In this document: in pieces, positions 10,715 to 22,137 of the stretch
Layout: each line of letters begins with the position of its first letter
Position numbering within the stretch: the stretch's first letter is position 1
Assembly (NCBI RefSeq): GCF_008831285.2
Contig: NC_045149.1
Location: 7,468,417-7,532,416 of the forward strand
Reading direction: 5' to 3'
Source: Nymphaea colorata
Lineage: Eukaryota; Streptophyta; Magnoliopsida; Nymphaeales; Nymphaeaceae
DNA length: 64,000 nt
The notes under the pieces: model-generated
Told to the model about the DNA's origin: nothing
The model's database searches: none
What the model saw: only the letters and a program-made list of their open reading frames with translations
Position numbers and translations under genes: made by a program

Positions 10715-13441
10715 AACAATGACATGAAGAGCTCAAGTCAACTAAGTACTATTTCCTTTTTCTTCCTTCTGGGTATGAAGGGGGGAAGTTCAAATTAGTA
10801 AATTGATGCAGCTGAATTCATAGAATCAACCAACAGCAGTTCTTTGAAAGCAACGGTAAGGTACTCCAATTGAACATCGTTTTGAGAAAAGATCATCTCG
10901 TACATTCTACCAAATATCACTTTATAAGCAGATTTATTTTTCCACTCTCCATTGTTAATGTAATTCACCTTTCTAAGCATTCATCGGGTGATTGGCGTTT
11001 TGAAGGCATCTGCAGCAAGGAGGACGAGTTAGGCATTTGCACCATCTGCAACGTATAGAAGTTCTAGTGGTCCGCCAATGCGTGTGCAGACAAACACTTG
11101 CAGGTCTATGCACAAGAGCAAAAGTAGTTGAATGAAGCAAAAGCATGACGTAAAGTCGACCTGCGGTGAAAAGCAAGCTGCGGATAGGCAAGACACGCAT
11201 TAATGAATTGCAACCTCCACAGCGTCAAACGTTCATGGAACAATCAACCAAGCTTGCAGGAAAAAAAAAACTATGAAAAATCGTAGTCTTTCTGTCCATG
11301 TCTCTCATTGTCAAGGTCGCTTGAAAGAAAAAATGAATACGTTAGGTTTGAAGATACTCCATCTTACCTAGTTTCCTGAGCACTCATGTTGCTGCTACAG
11401 ATACGCGCAGCATTCAGAAAGAACCTAACGAAATGTCATTTCGGAGTCATTTTCCAGCAAGAAAGCTGCTGACAGTGCTCCATGATCATCAGTAACATTC
11501 TTAGGCACCTCAAGGTTCAGTCATCTGAATAGGCGAAGGCCAGTACAACTTGAATAATCTTGCCCACGCATTGTTTGCGATACTGAAGCCCATTCTCCAC
11601 AACAAATTGAGGAAATGGCGCATTTAAGGCCATTCAGCCCTTTATTTCTGGGACGAGTAAAGGTTCATTTAGCTCTTATGAAATGTAAATCACATATTTC
11701 AGTCAATTTACAAAGAAGCATGGGATCAGATGCGTACACTCCAGAAGTTCATGTGATTCCTTTTTCATGGAACGTTCAAATCATTATCTAATTTTAGCAG
11801 CGTACGAGAGTTCAACAATCATCCGATGCATGTTCAGATCTCAATGTGCACACTCTTAGAAGAAAGGCTAGGAGAAAGGAAAATTCCTTTACAACAAACG
11901 TTAGCTAAATATGACAACGTACTCCATAGGCATCCTCTAGCTCCAAGTTTTCCAACTTTGCCAGCGGCTCAACTTCCCTTTACTTTTTCGAATGTTTAGG
12001 TTCCCGTTCTAATTGCTTAAGTGGAATCAGACAGATATGCTTCATTTATGTTATAAGCACAAAAATGCAGTTCCCTTCACCTGAGCATGAAACGACTAAC
12101 ATACCTGACCTTTCCAATATATACAGGTTTATATTCTTCTTTTTTCATGCAAATCTCTCTCTCTCTCTCTCTCTCTCGCTTTGTCTGTCTCACTCCGGGC
12201 AAATTTAAATGATTTCCGTTAGCGAAGATGGTGAATGCATTTCAGATTAATGTACTTAAAAATGGAAAAAGAAAGTTTATTCATAGAGGAATTGACTGCT
12301 AATTATAAAATAATAAGGGACCAAGCAATCACAAGGGCACTACCAAAATACACATCACATGGGTGGCACCTAATGACCCAGGAATTAAGTAATTTTTATA
12401 AAGTGACAGCATAACTTGCGTGTGAAGGAAGAAATTTCGGGACAAAGTGGAGAATTCATGTGATGCAGCTAGTTCGTAGAATAAAAAAAGAAAAAGAAAA
12501 GGGGGGAGAGAGAGAGAGACAGTTTTCCCACCTGACCAGTGCAGGAATGTAGTGCCGAATGGTCACTTTTTGATTTTAAGGTTACAGATGGCTTCCGTTT
12601 AATCTGAAACAGCAGAAACATTCGCTATTGCTTGCTTATGAGAAAAAGTTTTTCTGATTTTAGATCATTTGGAAAAGCTTTTTATTGCAATCTGAGTGTA
12701 GATATGAGCTGCTCATTTTAGATGAATACCTGTTTTTGACTAAACATGCTAGAGAAATAAATAACAGTAGAAGGGCTTGATGTACAAAACCCACCAAACA
12801 TTGGAAACTAATCTCCCTCCCTCCCCCTCTCCATGTTTGCAGGCATAATGGTCTATACATCATAAAGATTTAACTTCTTGGGATACCAAAAAGTTAACCC
12901 TTCCAATTTCTGAACATAGAGATGCTTTGAAAATGGACCAAAATGTAGCAGCAAGATTTCCTTGCTAATGTAGATCCAAACGTAACAAAAAGCCATCGAT
13001 TATTTTATTTAAAAGAAATATTTGGATACAATGCGACGGAAAGAAATTCACAATACAAATATTGTCATCGCCCAACAGGAGGGGTACTACTATCATAGGC
13101 CAATTATCCGCAATACTAAATGCTCTGTTTGGGAAGAAACCAGGATTAACTGTCAAATGCCAAGTCCTAGACTTCCAGAGAGCTATGGACTAATACCGGA
13201 AAATTAGGGCGTACAGAATTACGAGGACATCATGGAGCAAACCAATGGAATCAGTTGAACACGTACTAATTAGACTGGAATCAGACATCCTGCAACACTA
13301 AGCTGATTGCCATCTTCACCTAATCGGTACACACCTGCAAAATCAAGTATCACAATTAATATAGGCTCATCCTGTGATGAACCATCACCATGGATTTTTC
13401 TATTAGAAAATGAAGAACACTTGATGTACCTTCTCAAAGAC
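10715..13441. other. Intergenic region between convergent genes
   Basis: This holds the 3' flanks of two convergent genes (the His-rich gene on plus and CDI on minus). I see no further gene. There is a CT tract near 12152-12180 and a GA tract near 12505-12520. All open frames are short, overlap each other on both strands and resemble no known protein. The last 100-200 bases before 13442 are probably the CDI 3' UTR. Confidence 0.6.
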
Positions 13442-14227
13442 TCAAGCCGCAGGTTCAACCAAATCGTTGTTGGAACCACCATTCTTCGATTGGTACTCCT
13501 CCAGTCCCTTCAACCAGAGATCAGCAAACTCACAATCCTTCCACGCCTCAAACCAGGGGCCGCCCAGCGTGTAATGGATAGCCTTGGGAAAGGTTTTGGG
13601 ATCATTCTCATCGACATGATTGTGCCCAACAAGAAAGTTCCACACGAACGGGATCGAACCGATTTCGTTATCATCGAGCCACATAAACCGGTGAAGGAAC
13701 GCGCCTGTTTGGGTGTTAACAGCTTCAGGCGTCAAGATCCGATTCTTTGGGTGCCCGCAGTTATACAACACCATGGACGACCAATTCTTCCGTGGATAAA
13801 GAGTCTGAATGGCTCCATCCATCTTCGTCTTCTCTTTAGGAGCATAATCGTGATGAACGCACATGACGGCGTACTTGTCATCGATCAAGTCCACCAGCTC
13901 CTTAATGTCAGTCGTGTAGAGGAAATCACAGTCGACGAACATCGCCCAGCCTTCGAAGCCAGCGAGGAAAGGAGTCAGGAACCTGCTGAAGGAGAACTCC
14001 GTGCTCTCCGTCGCGCCCCTTTCGCGCCAATACAGATTCTTCTTCCGAAGCTCCGACTGAACTATCGGGTGGATCTCTACAGGAATCGAAGCATGCTTCA
14101 AGATCGAGTGCTTGCATACATTGTAGGCCTGATCCTCGCGGGGATCGTACCCGATGAAGATCCTGAACTTCTCACTCCCCAAACTCTTGGCGACGCCATT
14201 TACCTCAACTCTTCCGTTCTCCGCCAT
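13442..14227 (-). CDS. CDI: CDI-like nucleotide-diphospho-sugar transferase
   Basis: A single open frame on the minus strand encodes 261 residues from ATG at 14227 to TGA at 13444-13442. The frame continues upstream to a TTG, but the ATG giving MAENGRVEVNG is the natural start. The sequence fits the plant CDI family (Arabidopsis CDI, cadmium-induced, linked to pollen tube growth). It has an N-terminal core FRIFIGYDPREDQAY (residues 21-35), a DxD-type metal/nucleotide-sugar motif in FVDCDFL (about 97-103), MCVHHDY (about 122-128) and IHYTLGGPWF near residues 217-226. No signal peptide or membrane segment is visible, so a cytosolic location is likely. The donor and acceptor substrates are not known from the sequence. 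A possible 5' UTR intron spans 14511-14349 (AAG|GTAGTT to CTGCAG), which is unproven. The upstream TATA box supports transcription of this strand. Confidence 0.88.
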   Translation of the reverse strand: MAENGRVEVNGVAKSLGSEKFRIFIGYDPREDQAYNVCKHSILKHASIPVEIHPIVQSELRKKNLYWRERGATESTEFSFSRFLTPFLAGFEGWAMFVDCDFLYTTDIKELVDLIDDKYAVMCVHHDYAPKEKTKMDGAIQTLYPRKNWSSMVLYNCGHPKNRILTPEAVNTQTGAFLHRFMWLDDNEIGSIPFVWNFLVGHNHVDENDPKTFPKAIHYTLGGPWFEAWKDCEFADLWLKGLEEYQSKNGGSNNDLVEPAA

Positions 14228-14633
14228 TTCTCCTGGATCCTTCGACTTCTCGCAAGATCGGCACTCGTTTCCCTCCAAATTTCGCTAGCCCGAGAACGAC
14301 AGGCACATTGGCCGACACGAGATCCGGCGAGTCCGTTACCGACAAGATCTGCAGATTTCGAGCGAAAACACAGCGAATAAGAGATCAGATCTAGAGTCAA
14401 ATAGTCGACAAGACGACGAGTCAAGGTGAAGGAAGAACAAAGAAAATATATAGAGATGAGGCGTAGACCGCGGCCTCGCAAGGACATGGAGGAGCGAGCT
14501 CCAGTAACTACCTTGCCTTCTGCACCGGTCTCAGGGGGCCGAGAAAAAGGAAAATCCAACCAAAAACGAGAAGTATTCAGGACCTCACCGCAACCCTTGG
14601 GATCTTGTGGGTTCCTATTTTTGGGAGGGAAAG

Positions 14634-14643
14634 CTATTTATAG
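14634..14643 (-). promoter_or_regulatory. Probable TATA box of the CDI-like gene
   Basis: Read on the minus strand, this is CTATAAATAG, a close match to the plant TATA consensus. It lies about 400 bp upstream of the ATG at 14227, leaving a 5' leader that may contain a short intron. Confidence 0.5.
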
Positions 14644-15062
14644 GCGAGAGTCCCGGGGATTAAACAGAGCCACCAGCTTAATTTGTGATTAAAGCTTCAC
14701 TAATCGGTGGATTAATGGCGTCCGAATTCCTTCCGTGTTGTGGGAAGAGCAACCATTCGGTGGGCGCCGCGCTCACTTACGGTGGATGAGCGAGCAAACT
14801 TCAATAAATGTGGAAAATATCTGTTCCTGAACCGAATCGGTCTGCCGATTCACCATTGCACCTATTAAAAGATTTTTTCCCCAATATTTCGAAAAAAAAA
14901 AAATAATTTTAACTACGAAAATTGTAAGATATTTAAGAAACAGTTCACATAGATCTGAGTGGCCAACAATAATTTATGGCAGTAAATTTTTGCTTGCATC
15001 AATGTGAAATGCATCAATTTATGATCCTTTTTGAATGCAAATAATGAGAATAATTAGTGCTA

Positions 15063-15302
15063 TTAAGGGGTTGTTTGGCAAAAAAAAAAAGTTTGTTGTG
15101 GTTTTATGAATTTATCTTGAACATTTGAACAAATTTACAAAACTAACACAATATTTTATGAATCTAAAAGAAAAAAATGAAAATAGTTGGCGATGTTAAG
15201 GGGTTGTTTAGCAATGAAAATAGTTTGCTACAGTTACATGAATTTGTCTCGAAGATTTGAACAAATTCATAGACAATATAATGCAATATTTCATGAATCT
15301 AC
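15063..15302. repeat. Two tandem Tourist-like fragments
   Basis: Two similar stretches of about 100 bp each begin AAGGGGTTGTTTGGCA (near 15063) and AAGGGGTTGTTTAGCA (near 15198). They continue with similar sequence through TTTGAACAAATT to TTCATGAATCT. The same GTTGTTTGG...TTCATGAATCT signature occurs in the palindromic MITEs at 111 and 63711. Confidence 0.55.
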
Positions 15303-16081
15303 CCAAAACTTTTATGACATTTATGTAATACTACCAAACTATAATAGTACTATGCATTTTTTCTAAAAAGTGGGGTAGATTTATAAAGTATTTTTTTAAA
15401 GTGTCCAATAAATTTAACTAATTTTTTGGTTAGATTCATCAAACAATAACATGTTGTTACTGTTTCTAGAGAGCCCATAAAGTTGTGCATAGATTATACT
15501 TTTAGAAAATGACATTTTGTGAAAGGTCATATGACAACATAGTTTTTAAACAGTTTTTATAACTTGATTTTGTATGTTTGGAAGACAAAACAAAAATCAA
15601 CTTTACGTGGAAAACTTAAGAGGGAGGGTTAGATTAATTAAACCTTTTTGAAAATGTTGTTTTGTCAAAATTAGGTTTTACAAAAAAATTTAATTTTAGC
15701 TATTGCCCAAACAAATACTATTTTAGAAGCAAAACAATGTTTTGGATTCAAGAGTGTCGCCTAAACTAGATTCTACGTGAAGTACGTCACGTGCTTTTCC
15801 GATCATTGGGGACTAAGCTAAGGCTGAATACAAGAGCGAATTTTCGAGTTAGAAGGTTAAAATAATTTGAGGTGACTCTAATAACTGTTAAGCCTAGATA
15901 TTAGGCTGACCCCACACTCGAAACCTAGATTAGGTTTGATAATTAAAATATTAGTTTGAGCTTGGTCCGATTAAATAAAAAATATATATTTTTAATATAA
16001 AATAATATATAAATACAATTAATCATAATAAAATATAATATTTTTATATAAAAATTAATAAAATAAATATTAAAAAAATTA

Positions 16082-16520
16082 TCGAGCCCACGGAGGTGAC
16101 CCGATAAATGATGGGGCCAATCAACAGGCTCGATCCGGTGGGCACGTCCGTTCACGTGCATTACTCAGCCAGGAACTCGGAAAGCGAAGTTGGGGACAGC
16201 ACCAGAAAGCTGGAGCAGAGAGAAGCCATAGCGTACGCACGGCACTCACGTACTGAGGGTGACAACTCAACGCTCGGTGGGCCCCGACCGCGTGATCAGC
16301 TCTTTTCGACGGCCTATAAGCGCGCTCACCGAGTTCAGGTGAGGGCAACCGCAGCAAAAGGATCCCCAGGACAAAGTTCACCGACAGTGCCAGGTCCACC
16401 CGATCTTGGCCGTACAAAACTGGGTCCAATCAACGGCTCTTGGCGAGAGAAAATCTCGCTCTTGATTGCGCGCGTCCCGCGGGGAAGGGGAATTGCCAAC
16501 CACTGCCCTTATTCTCTATA
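16082..16520. repeat. GC-rich duplicated block, copy 1 (contains CACGTG)
   Basis: This block is far more GC-rich than its surroundings and shares order and motifs with 18120-18425. Shared parts are a GGTGGGC...TTCACGTG segment followed by ATTACTCA, later GCTCACCG followed by GGTGA, and then ACCGCAGCA. It has a CACGTG G-box and ends in a TATAAATTA-like motif near 16517. It could be a duplicated promoter fragment or a piece of an unknown transposon. Confidence 0.5.
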
Positions 16521-17649
16521 AATTAACGTTAACATCAAAAGGGGTGTATTTCACGTTAAGTTTTAAATGTCTTTCTATAGTTTTCTTTTGGGCCCTTGGT
16601 TTTCGTGCGAATGAGAAATTAAATTTGAGCCGATTTTTTGCAACGCTTCACGTGCCGCAAAGCCGAGGCCAGCTTTTAAATAGATTCATAAAACCATGGG
16701 AAGACGCAGAATTGGGATAACCATGTGCTTCTTTTGATTTGGTTTGTGTTCACTATTTAATTTTTTTATTAACAAGAAAAGGGGTTCGAAGGCTGTATTA
16801 TTCAAGGTTTTGATGTCCATCAGGACCTAGTTAAAGATGGTATATTCATCCACTTAGAGTGTCATGATCTCATTATTTAACACTCACGAGAATCAAACAC
16901 TTTTTATACAACATGATATATGATGATGATATGCAAATGGTCTAGAAAGGTATTTTTTATGATAACCCAAAGGAGGTTTTCACCTGTTTTTACAAAAATA
17001 GATTCACTTGAAATATGTGATGCTAAGAATAAAAGTAGCCAAATTTGTCTAAGCTCATTTTATCTTAATAAGCTAAAGCAAGGTTTTTTTTTTTTTTAAT
17101 AAATTGAAGAGTGCTCAAGTCTCCCTTTCTCAGAGTGTCAGTGCGCCTTTAACTTGATGTCACACTCTATTTCTACAAAGCAGAGGTGAGTAGCACATAT
17201 GAAAATAGAACGGAAAACATGCTCTTAAAATGCCACCAACCTCACTCGAACCTGAATTCCACACACGAGGATACATGTGCCTTAAAGGTGGTCGACTGTA
17301 ACACTCTAAAACTTTAGTTAAGTACTGAAAGATCTTCAAAAGCTTATAAAGAACATTGTTAAAATGGTTGGTTGTTATGTTTTCTAGGATTTTTCAAGTT
17401 GAAACAAGAACTACAAGGAAGCAGATTAAGATCCGTCAGACCATAGACCCGAGTAGGTCGAGTTGTTACAGTTTTACATGATTCCATATGATATAATAAA
17501 TTTAAAATACAAATGAATTAATATGGCTCATACAAGAATGTCCAATTGCTATCTAGGCATACTCTTTGATCTCACTTTTGCGAGCTTTTCTTAGATAGGA
17601 TAGGGGGAAACTCAATTGTAAATCCCTGTGTGACTCAAATTAAGAAGCT

Positions 17650-17715
17650 CTAAGCGGCTGGCGTAGCCTCGTGGTTGATAGATAGATGGTTGGTAGTTCG
17701 AGTAGTATGGAGGCA
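17650..17715 (+). repeat. Possible tRNA-derived SINE remnant
   Basis: GGCGTAGCCTCGTGGTTGA resembles a tRNA A-box region (TAGCTCAGTGGTTGA type). About 30 bp later TAGTTCGAGTAGT resembles a B box. No complete cloverleaf can be folded, so this is not a tRNA gene. Support is weak. Confidence 0.25.
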
Positions 17716-17728
17716 GACCTAAAGGTTA

Positions 17729-18103
17729 GGGATGTCAACAAATCCGATTTAAATCCGACATTTAACCGAACCACATAAAAAAAAAATCTGACATGAAAAA
17801 ACAAATTTATATTCGATTAAGAACTCAAATCAGATTTAGATATAAATAATGACATCCAATTGGATTCATATTCAGATTTTTAAGTTAATATTGACCGAAT
17901 TCAGATTTAGATCAAATGTAGTTTTAAATAAATATCCTATGCTCAACATCTTTAATATGGTTTAGATTAGTTAGTTTTAAACATCAGTTTCAGATTCGGC
18001 TGTTAATCTAAAATTTGGATTCAGATTATAAATTTAGATTTTAAGTTCAAATATGGTACAAAAATATTTCATCCGTATGCACCGAATGTGATTCGTTAAC
18101 ATC
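17729..18103. repeat. AT-rich dispersed repeat with inverted ends
   Basis: The left end GATGTCAACAAATC matches the reverse complement of the right end GATTCGTTAACATC with few mismatches. The body is AT-rich with repeated TCAGATTTAGAT and AATATCCTAT motifs. The same signature (TAGGGATGTCAAT, ATCAGATTGGATTC, TTTAAATAAATATCC) recurs on one strand or the other near 19.39-19.70, 25.90-26.23, 31.92-32.29, 53.87-54.01, 58.93-59.24 and 60.50-60.92 kb. It is a dispersed non-coding element family, probably of MITE type. Confidence 0.5.
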
Positions 18104-18119
18104 TCACAAAAGTTAGGGA

Positions 18120-18425
18120 TTGATGGTAAAAACCGTTTCACTGACGTTGGATGGTGACTGGGTGGGGTGGGCGCGCGTTGTTCACGTGTATTACTCAAAC
18201 GGAAACGTTCAAGGGACGGACAAGACAGTCCGGACACGGGGACAAGAGCCAGAAGGCGCAGCAGACAAGGCATGGCGACGGTGCCTTGTTAATTATTCAT
18301 TGGGACCACAAGGACGCCCCTCTGTTGGACGGCCCATGGATCGGCTCACCGGGTCTACGGTGAAGACCACCGCAGCAGAACAGTCCCCCCCCGATGCACT
18401 TCCACTCATAGTGAGACCTAGATCG
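18120..18425. repeat. GC-rich duplicated block, copy 2 (contains CACGTG)
   Basis: This is the diverged copy of 16082-16520. It has GTTCACGTGTATTACTCA near 18180, CGGCTCACCGGGTC near 18340 and ACCACCGCAGCAGAAC near 18370. As in copy 1 there is a CACGTG core and no recognisable coding product. Confidence 0.5.
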
Positions 18426-19833
18426 AGCAACAAATATACATCTTAGAAATTTTTTATGATTAAATATATGTTTTAGTATTTTTCTTTTATTTTTTTACAA
18501 TCTCATTTTTGTTTTTCTTTTTAACTTTTATTTACAAAAGTATTTTTAATGTCGGCAGTCTCATAGTTGGCAAACTCGCCGATCTAAGTCATGAATTGCC
18601 CGAGTCGGTTAGGATCATGTACTACTAGGTCATGCATTAGGGTTCACCAAGTCAGCTTGGATCATCAACTAATTACATGTTTTTGTTTTTTGTGTGTCGC
18701 TAAATACTGAAGTTTGTTATTTTTTGAGTTGTGCAATATCACTAACTTTACTAAACATACACAAATACTAATATTACATGCTATTTAGCTTTAGTTGATA
18801 GAAAAAATTGAACATGAAGTCCTTATAGACTTATCTTCTTAATCTATTTGTAAAAAAAAAAAAAATGCACTATCAAAATTTATTTATAACGTAACTCAAC
18901 CGAGTAGCCGAGTCAACTTGCTGACCTAATGACTTAGTTTTCCGCCGATTCGACCCCAAGTCATGGGTTTGCCAACCAGAAAGGTAAGTTCAAGTAATAA
19001 AGTGTTTCTGAATCTAACCCTTATTGATCTAAATTTTTAGATAAAGAACACCAAAAAGATATGCTTGGCATGTCACTGAATTGGTGTATTTATAATGTAT
19101 GAAGTTGTATAATGCATCAAACACGATTCATGCAACTAACTTAACACATGCTCATCCAACAACATTCACGTAATTTGATTGCTTTGAAAGGTTTCTTTGC
19201 GATTAACTTAAATTCAATCTCTCTTCGAGATGCTCCTTAAATTTCAATATGTTCAACACAACCAAGTTCTGGATGTTTAGCCCGATACTGGTGCATAACT
19301 TGATTGAAATCCCAGTGTGGTTTCATAGCGTCTGGATAACTGAATTCAAGTAATCAAATTCATGTTCTTTTGGATACTGAATAACTAGGGACGTCAATAT
19401 ATTCAATTTTGGTCGGGCATCTGGCGGAACAGTTTCGAAAAAAACAGATACGAAAAAAAAAATAACAGATTAAAAAATCAGATTGGATTCGTTTTTAAGA
19501 AATGACATCAGATTGAATCTAGATTCGCGTCGGACTTAGTTTTAAATAAATATCCTATAACCAATGCAACTACATTTTGAAAATCGGCTATATTGGGTTC
19601 AAAATTCGGGTTTTGGTTATGAATGTAAAAATCAGATTCTGATTGTCAAGTCTGATTTCAGATTTGGATTCAGATATGAATGTAAAAATTAGATACAAAT
19701 TCTCTATCTGTGTGTGATGGGCAGAGACAAAGTTGAATGACAAAAATATGACTATTTGTCATAAAAATTCTCCATTAATCTAGTCAATTACCACAGATTT
19801 GCAGTCATCAAATTCACATCCCTCTAGCTAGAT

Positions 19834-20035
19834 CAGGGGCAGAGTCAGGAGAGGCCAGCAAGGGCCTTGGCCCCCTCTCAGATTTATATAAAAAAAAAAC
19901 AAACAAATTATATGTAAATTTGAAAATTTTTAGTTTAACGTATATAAAAAATTAAAATATTATGTTTCGGTTTTTGTTAAAATTTTGAATTTATGAATCG
20001 GCGCTTGCAAAGAAAAAATCTTAGCTCCGTCCCTG
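19834..20035. mobile_element. hAT-like MITE inside repeat A copy 1
   Basis: The left end CAGGGGCAGAGTCA and the right end TAGCTCCGTCCCTG are inverted repeats of the GGGGCGGAGCCA type. An orthologous copy sits at 26328-26519 in repeat A copy 2, so the element inserted before repeat A was duplicated. Target duplications are no longer evident. Confidence 0.6.
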
Positions 20036-20941
20036 GTTTATTTATGACAATCAGATGTAGTTTTGAGGAGGAACATTCTGTCTCAATTTGGAACTCTCCA
20101 TTCAAAGAACCAAATCGAGGAGTCCACTGGTCGGTGAATTGGATAAAGTATTTTAAAAATAAAAAATAAATAGAAAATATATAAAGTAAATAAAATAAAA
20201 AATCAAAATATAGGTTGCCTGTTTGGTCCACGAAAGGATGGGTGTGTTCAAATGCTCTAAAAACATAAGGTTTTAATTATTTTTGAAAACAATAAATGAA
20301 AGTGCTGTCATAGGCAATAGCCAATAAGATGGAATTTTACAACAAAAAAAAATCTCAAAATTAATTAACCATCTATTTTTTACATTTGAAAGAAAAGGAA
20401 ATGCTCCGGCTCTCTCCCCTCCCCACCAAGAATCTCCCCCTTTGCTCTCTCTTTCAAAATCAAAGAACGATACCTCTCATTAACTAGGTGAAAAATGAAC
20501 TGGGAAACTGAAGATTACTAGGGATTGAGGAAAATATTTAGTTTCGTAATCCGTTCAGATGTAAATATGACTATTTAAGAAATTATTCAATTTAACATCT
20601 AATATCAGCATAAATGGAAACCAGTGGCAGGCCACCCATCACTCATATCATAAAATATGTTCAACTAACCAAGGAAATTTAACCTCCAGTAAGCTTTGTT
20701 TCCATTAAAACCATATGAAGATGAAGAAGAAAGAGAGGAAGATATATATGTATATATATATGTATACCTGCTGATGATGCATAGTGTCTCAGTTACAAAC
20801 CTAATCTTCCTTACGATCACATGTGTAGACATTACCCCTTCCCCTTATCTTCCTTGTGTCCCTGTTATTTCTCACATCTGGCCTTTGCTTCTAAGCTCAA
20901 AAGATCACCTGCAGTGGCTGACTATGCCGGTTGGTTGACGG

Positions 20942-21108
20942 CACAGGCGGAGCCAGAAAATTCTGGCCGGGGTGCTAGTTATATCAAGTTTTAAATTTTT
21001 AAAGGGCACCTTTATGTACATGTGAAAATAGTTCAGAAATATCAATATAAAAATAATAACTTTTTTGGGGGTTTTTGCCCACATGTAGTCCACACCTGCC
21101 TCCGGACG
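20942..21108. mobile_element. Related MITE fragment within the copy-1 extra segment
   Basis: It starts ACAGGCGGAGCCAGAAAA and ends CACACCTGCCTCCGGA. The inner AAATTTTTAAAGGGCACC and TTCAGAAATATCAATATAAA motifs recur at 27725-27880 and 56403-56530. It sits in the roughly 318-bp segment present only in repeat A copy 1. Confidence 0.45.
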
Positions 21109-21377
21109 GCTGGACGACTTGGTATGGAAGTCCTGATGGTGCAAGAAATGGGTGGTACTCTACCACCTGCTTTTGGCCAAAAGCCCAGTCGTCGGCCAAC
21201 ATCATCACCCATATTATTTCATTTATATGTTTTTGCTTATGAGATTATATATATATATATAGCTGGTGCTTGAGCTATAGTTGCTGCCTGAGCAAGACGA
21301 GTCGCAAGCGTGGCGTCCATCGGCGGCGTTGAGAGGAAAAGGATTGAGGGAGAAGCGGAGGAGGTTTCATGGATCAA

Positions 21378-21414
<37 letters not shown>

Positions 21415-21424
21415 AGAGAGAGAG

Positions 21425-21950
21425 AGAGAGGAAACTATCATTAACATAAGTCAACAAAAAGTTGAACCTGAAAAAGAGATTACATCTAAAAATCAGTTCT
21501 TAATTCATGTAAGAAGTTGGAGGTACCAACCATTTCCCCATAGGTTACGGGAAATTAAACATACATCATACAAAATGGAGGATGCCATGTGCTCCTCATT
21601 CTTATAAATAATATCGTTTCTGAAGTTCCAAATGACCCACCAATATGTAAACAACCAAATTCTCCAAATGGTACGCCATTTCTTTTTGTTTCTTACTATA
21701 GCTGGTCTATGGATCAGGTCCCAAATTGTAGATATGCTTGTGACTTTAATAAGAGAATAGACCAGGTAAGCACGTAAAGATCTTGAGGCATTTGACAAAA
21801 CCACACCCGGTGAGTGGTAGTTTCCTTGGCACAATAACATAAAAGACACCTATTGACAAGGTGAAAACAAAATCTTTTGAGTTAGAAAGCGGTCCAACAA
21901 AATAAGCCATGCAAGAGTTTTGGATTGTCGAGTATGACCCCCACCCAAAG
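21425..21950 (-). pseudogene. LINE reverse-transcriptase 3' fragment (broken)
   Basis: The minus strand holds an interrupted frame (longest open part 21849-21505) resembling the C-terminal end of plant LINE ORF2. It has a cysteine/histidine patch like the zf-RVT domain, with a CLLCYCAKETTTH-type segment in a neighbouring frame, followed by a tryptophan-rich segment such as IWLFTYWWVIWNFRN. The frame changes at least once, so it is a dead fragment. It lies between the arms of the foldback element. Confidence 0.5.
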
Positions 21951-21985
21951 GAGATTATGAGAGAGAGAGAGAGAGAGAGAGAATG

Positions 21986-22137
21986 TATAGAAAGAGGTCG
22001 TCAAACGACTCTTGGACACATTTGAACTGTTGCGATGGTGGCCGACATGCTTACGTCACATCCACCACCTAAGCATGTCGGAGACCATAGCGACAGTTCA
22101 AATGTACCCAAGAGTCGTTTGGCAACCTCTTTCTATA
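21986..22137. repeat. Hairpin: 68-bp arms, 16-nt loop
   Basis: The left arm (21986-22053) and right arm (22070-22137) match as inverted repeats at about 60 of 68 positions by eye. The loop is CGTCACATCCACCACC. The left arm begins TATAGAAAGAGGTCGTC and the right arm ends in its near complement; the inner ends are CCGACATGCTTA and TAAGCATGTCGG. GA and CT runs continue the symmetry outward. A transcript would fold into a long stem of the size of a plant small-RNA precursor, but transcription is not shown. Confidence 0.8.

Larger units (their letters stand above)
14644..19150. other. Intergenic repeat-rich region
   Basis: No gene is supported here. The stretch contains two tandem copies of a Tourist-like fragment (about 15063-15302), a GC-rich block (16082-16520) with a diverged copy (18120-18425), a possible SINE remnant at 17650-17715 and an AT-rich repeat at 17729-18103. 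Open frames at 16108-16521 and 18120-18446 fall in the GC-rich blocks and have no protein resemblance that I recognise. Confidence 0.6.
19151..21270. repeat. Large repeat A, copy 1 (unsplit)
   Basis: From ATCCAACAACATTCAC to AGCTGGTGC this stretch aligns with 22703-22811 plus 25755-27472. Shared landmarks in order are AATTCAATCTCTCTTCGAG, CAAGTTCTGGAT, GGTGCATAACTTGATTGAAA, an embedded hAT-like MITE, AGGCAATAGCCAATAAGAT, CATATGAAGATGAAGAAG, and TCGTCGGCCAACATCATCAC. Copy 1 carries a roughly 318-bp extra segment near 20808-21126 that copy 2 lacks, and lacks the solo LTR found in copy 2. No protein-coding capacity is seen. Confidence 0.75.

Noticed and set aside
13307-14380. 357-residue open frame on the plus strand opposite CDI
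   Set aside because: It is the antisense of the conserved CDI coding sequence and opens because of the codon pattern of the real gene. The minus strand shows family motifs and a TATA box; the plus strand shows none.
17650-17715. tRNA gene
   Set aside because: A- and B-box-like motifs are present, but no acceptor or anticodon stem can be folded, so at most it is a SINE remnant.
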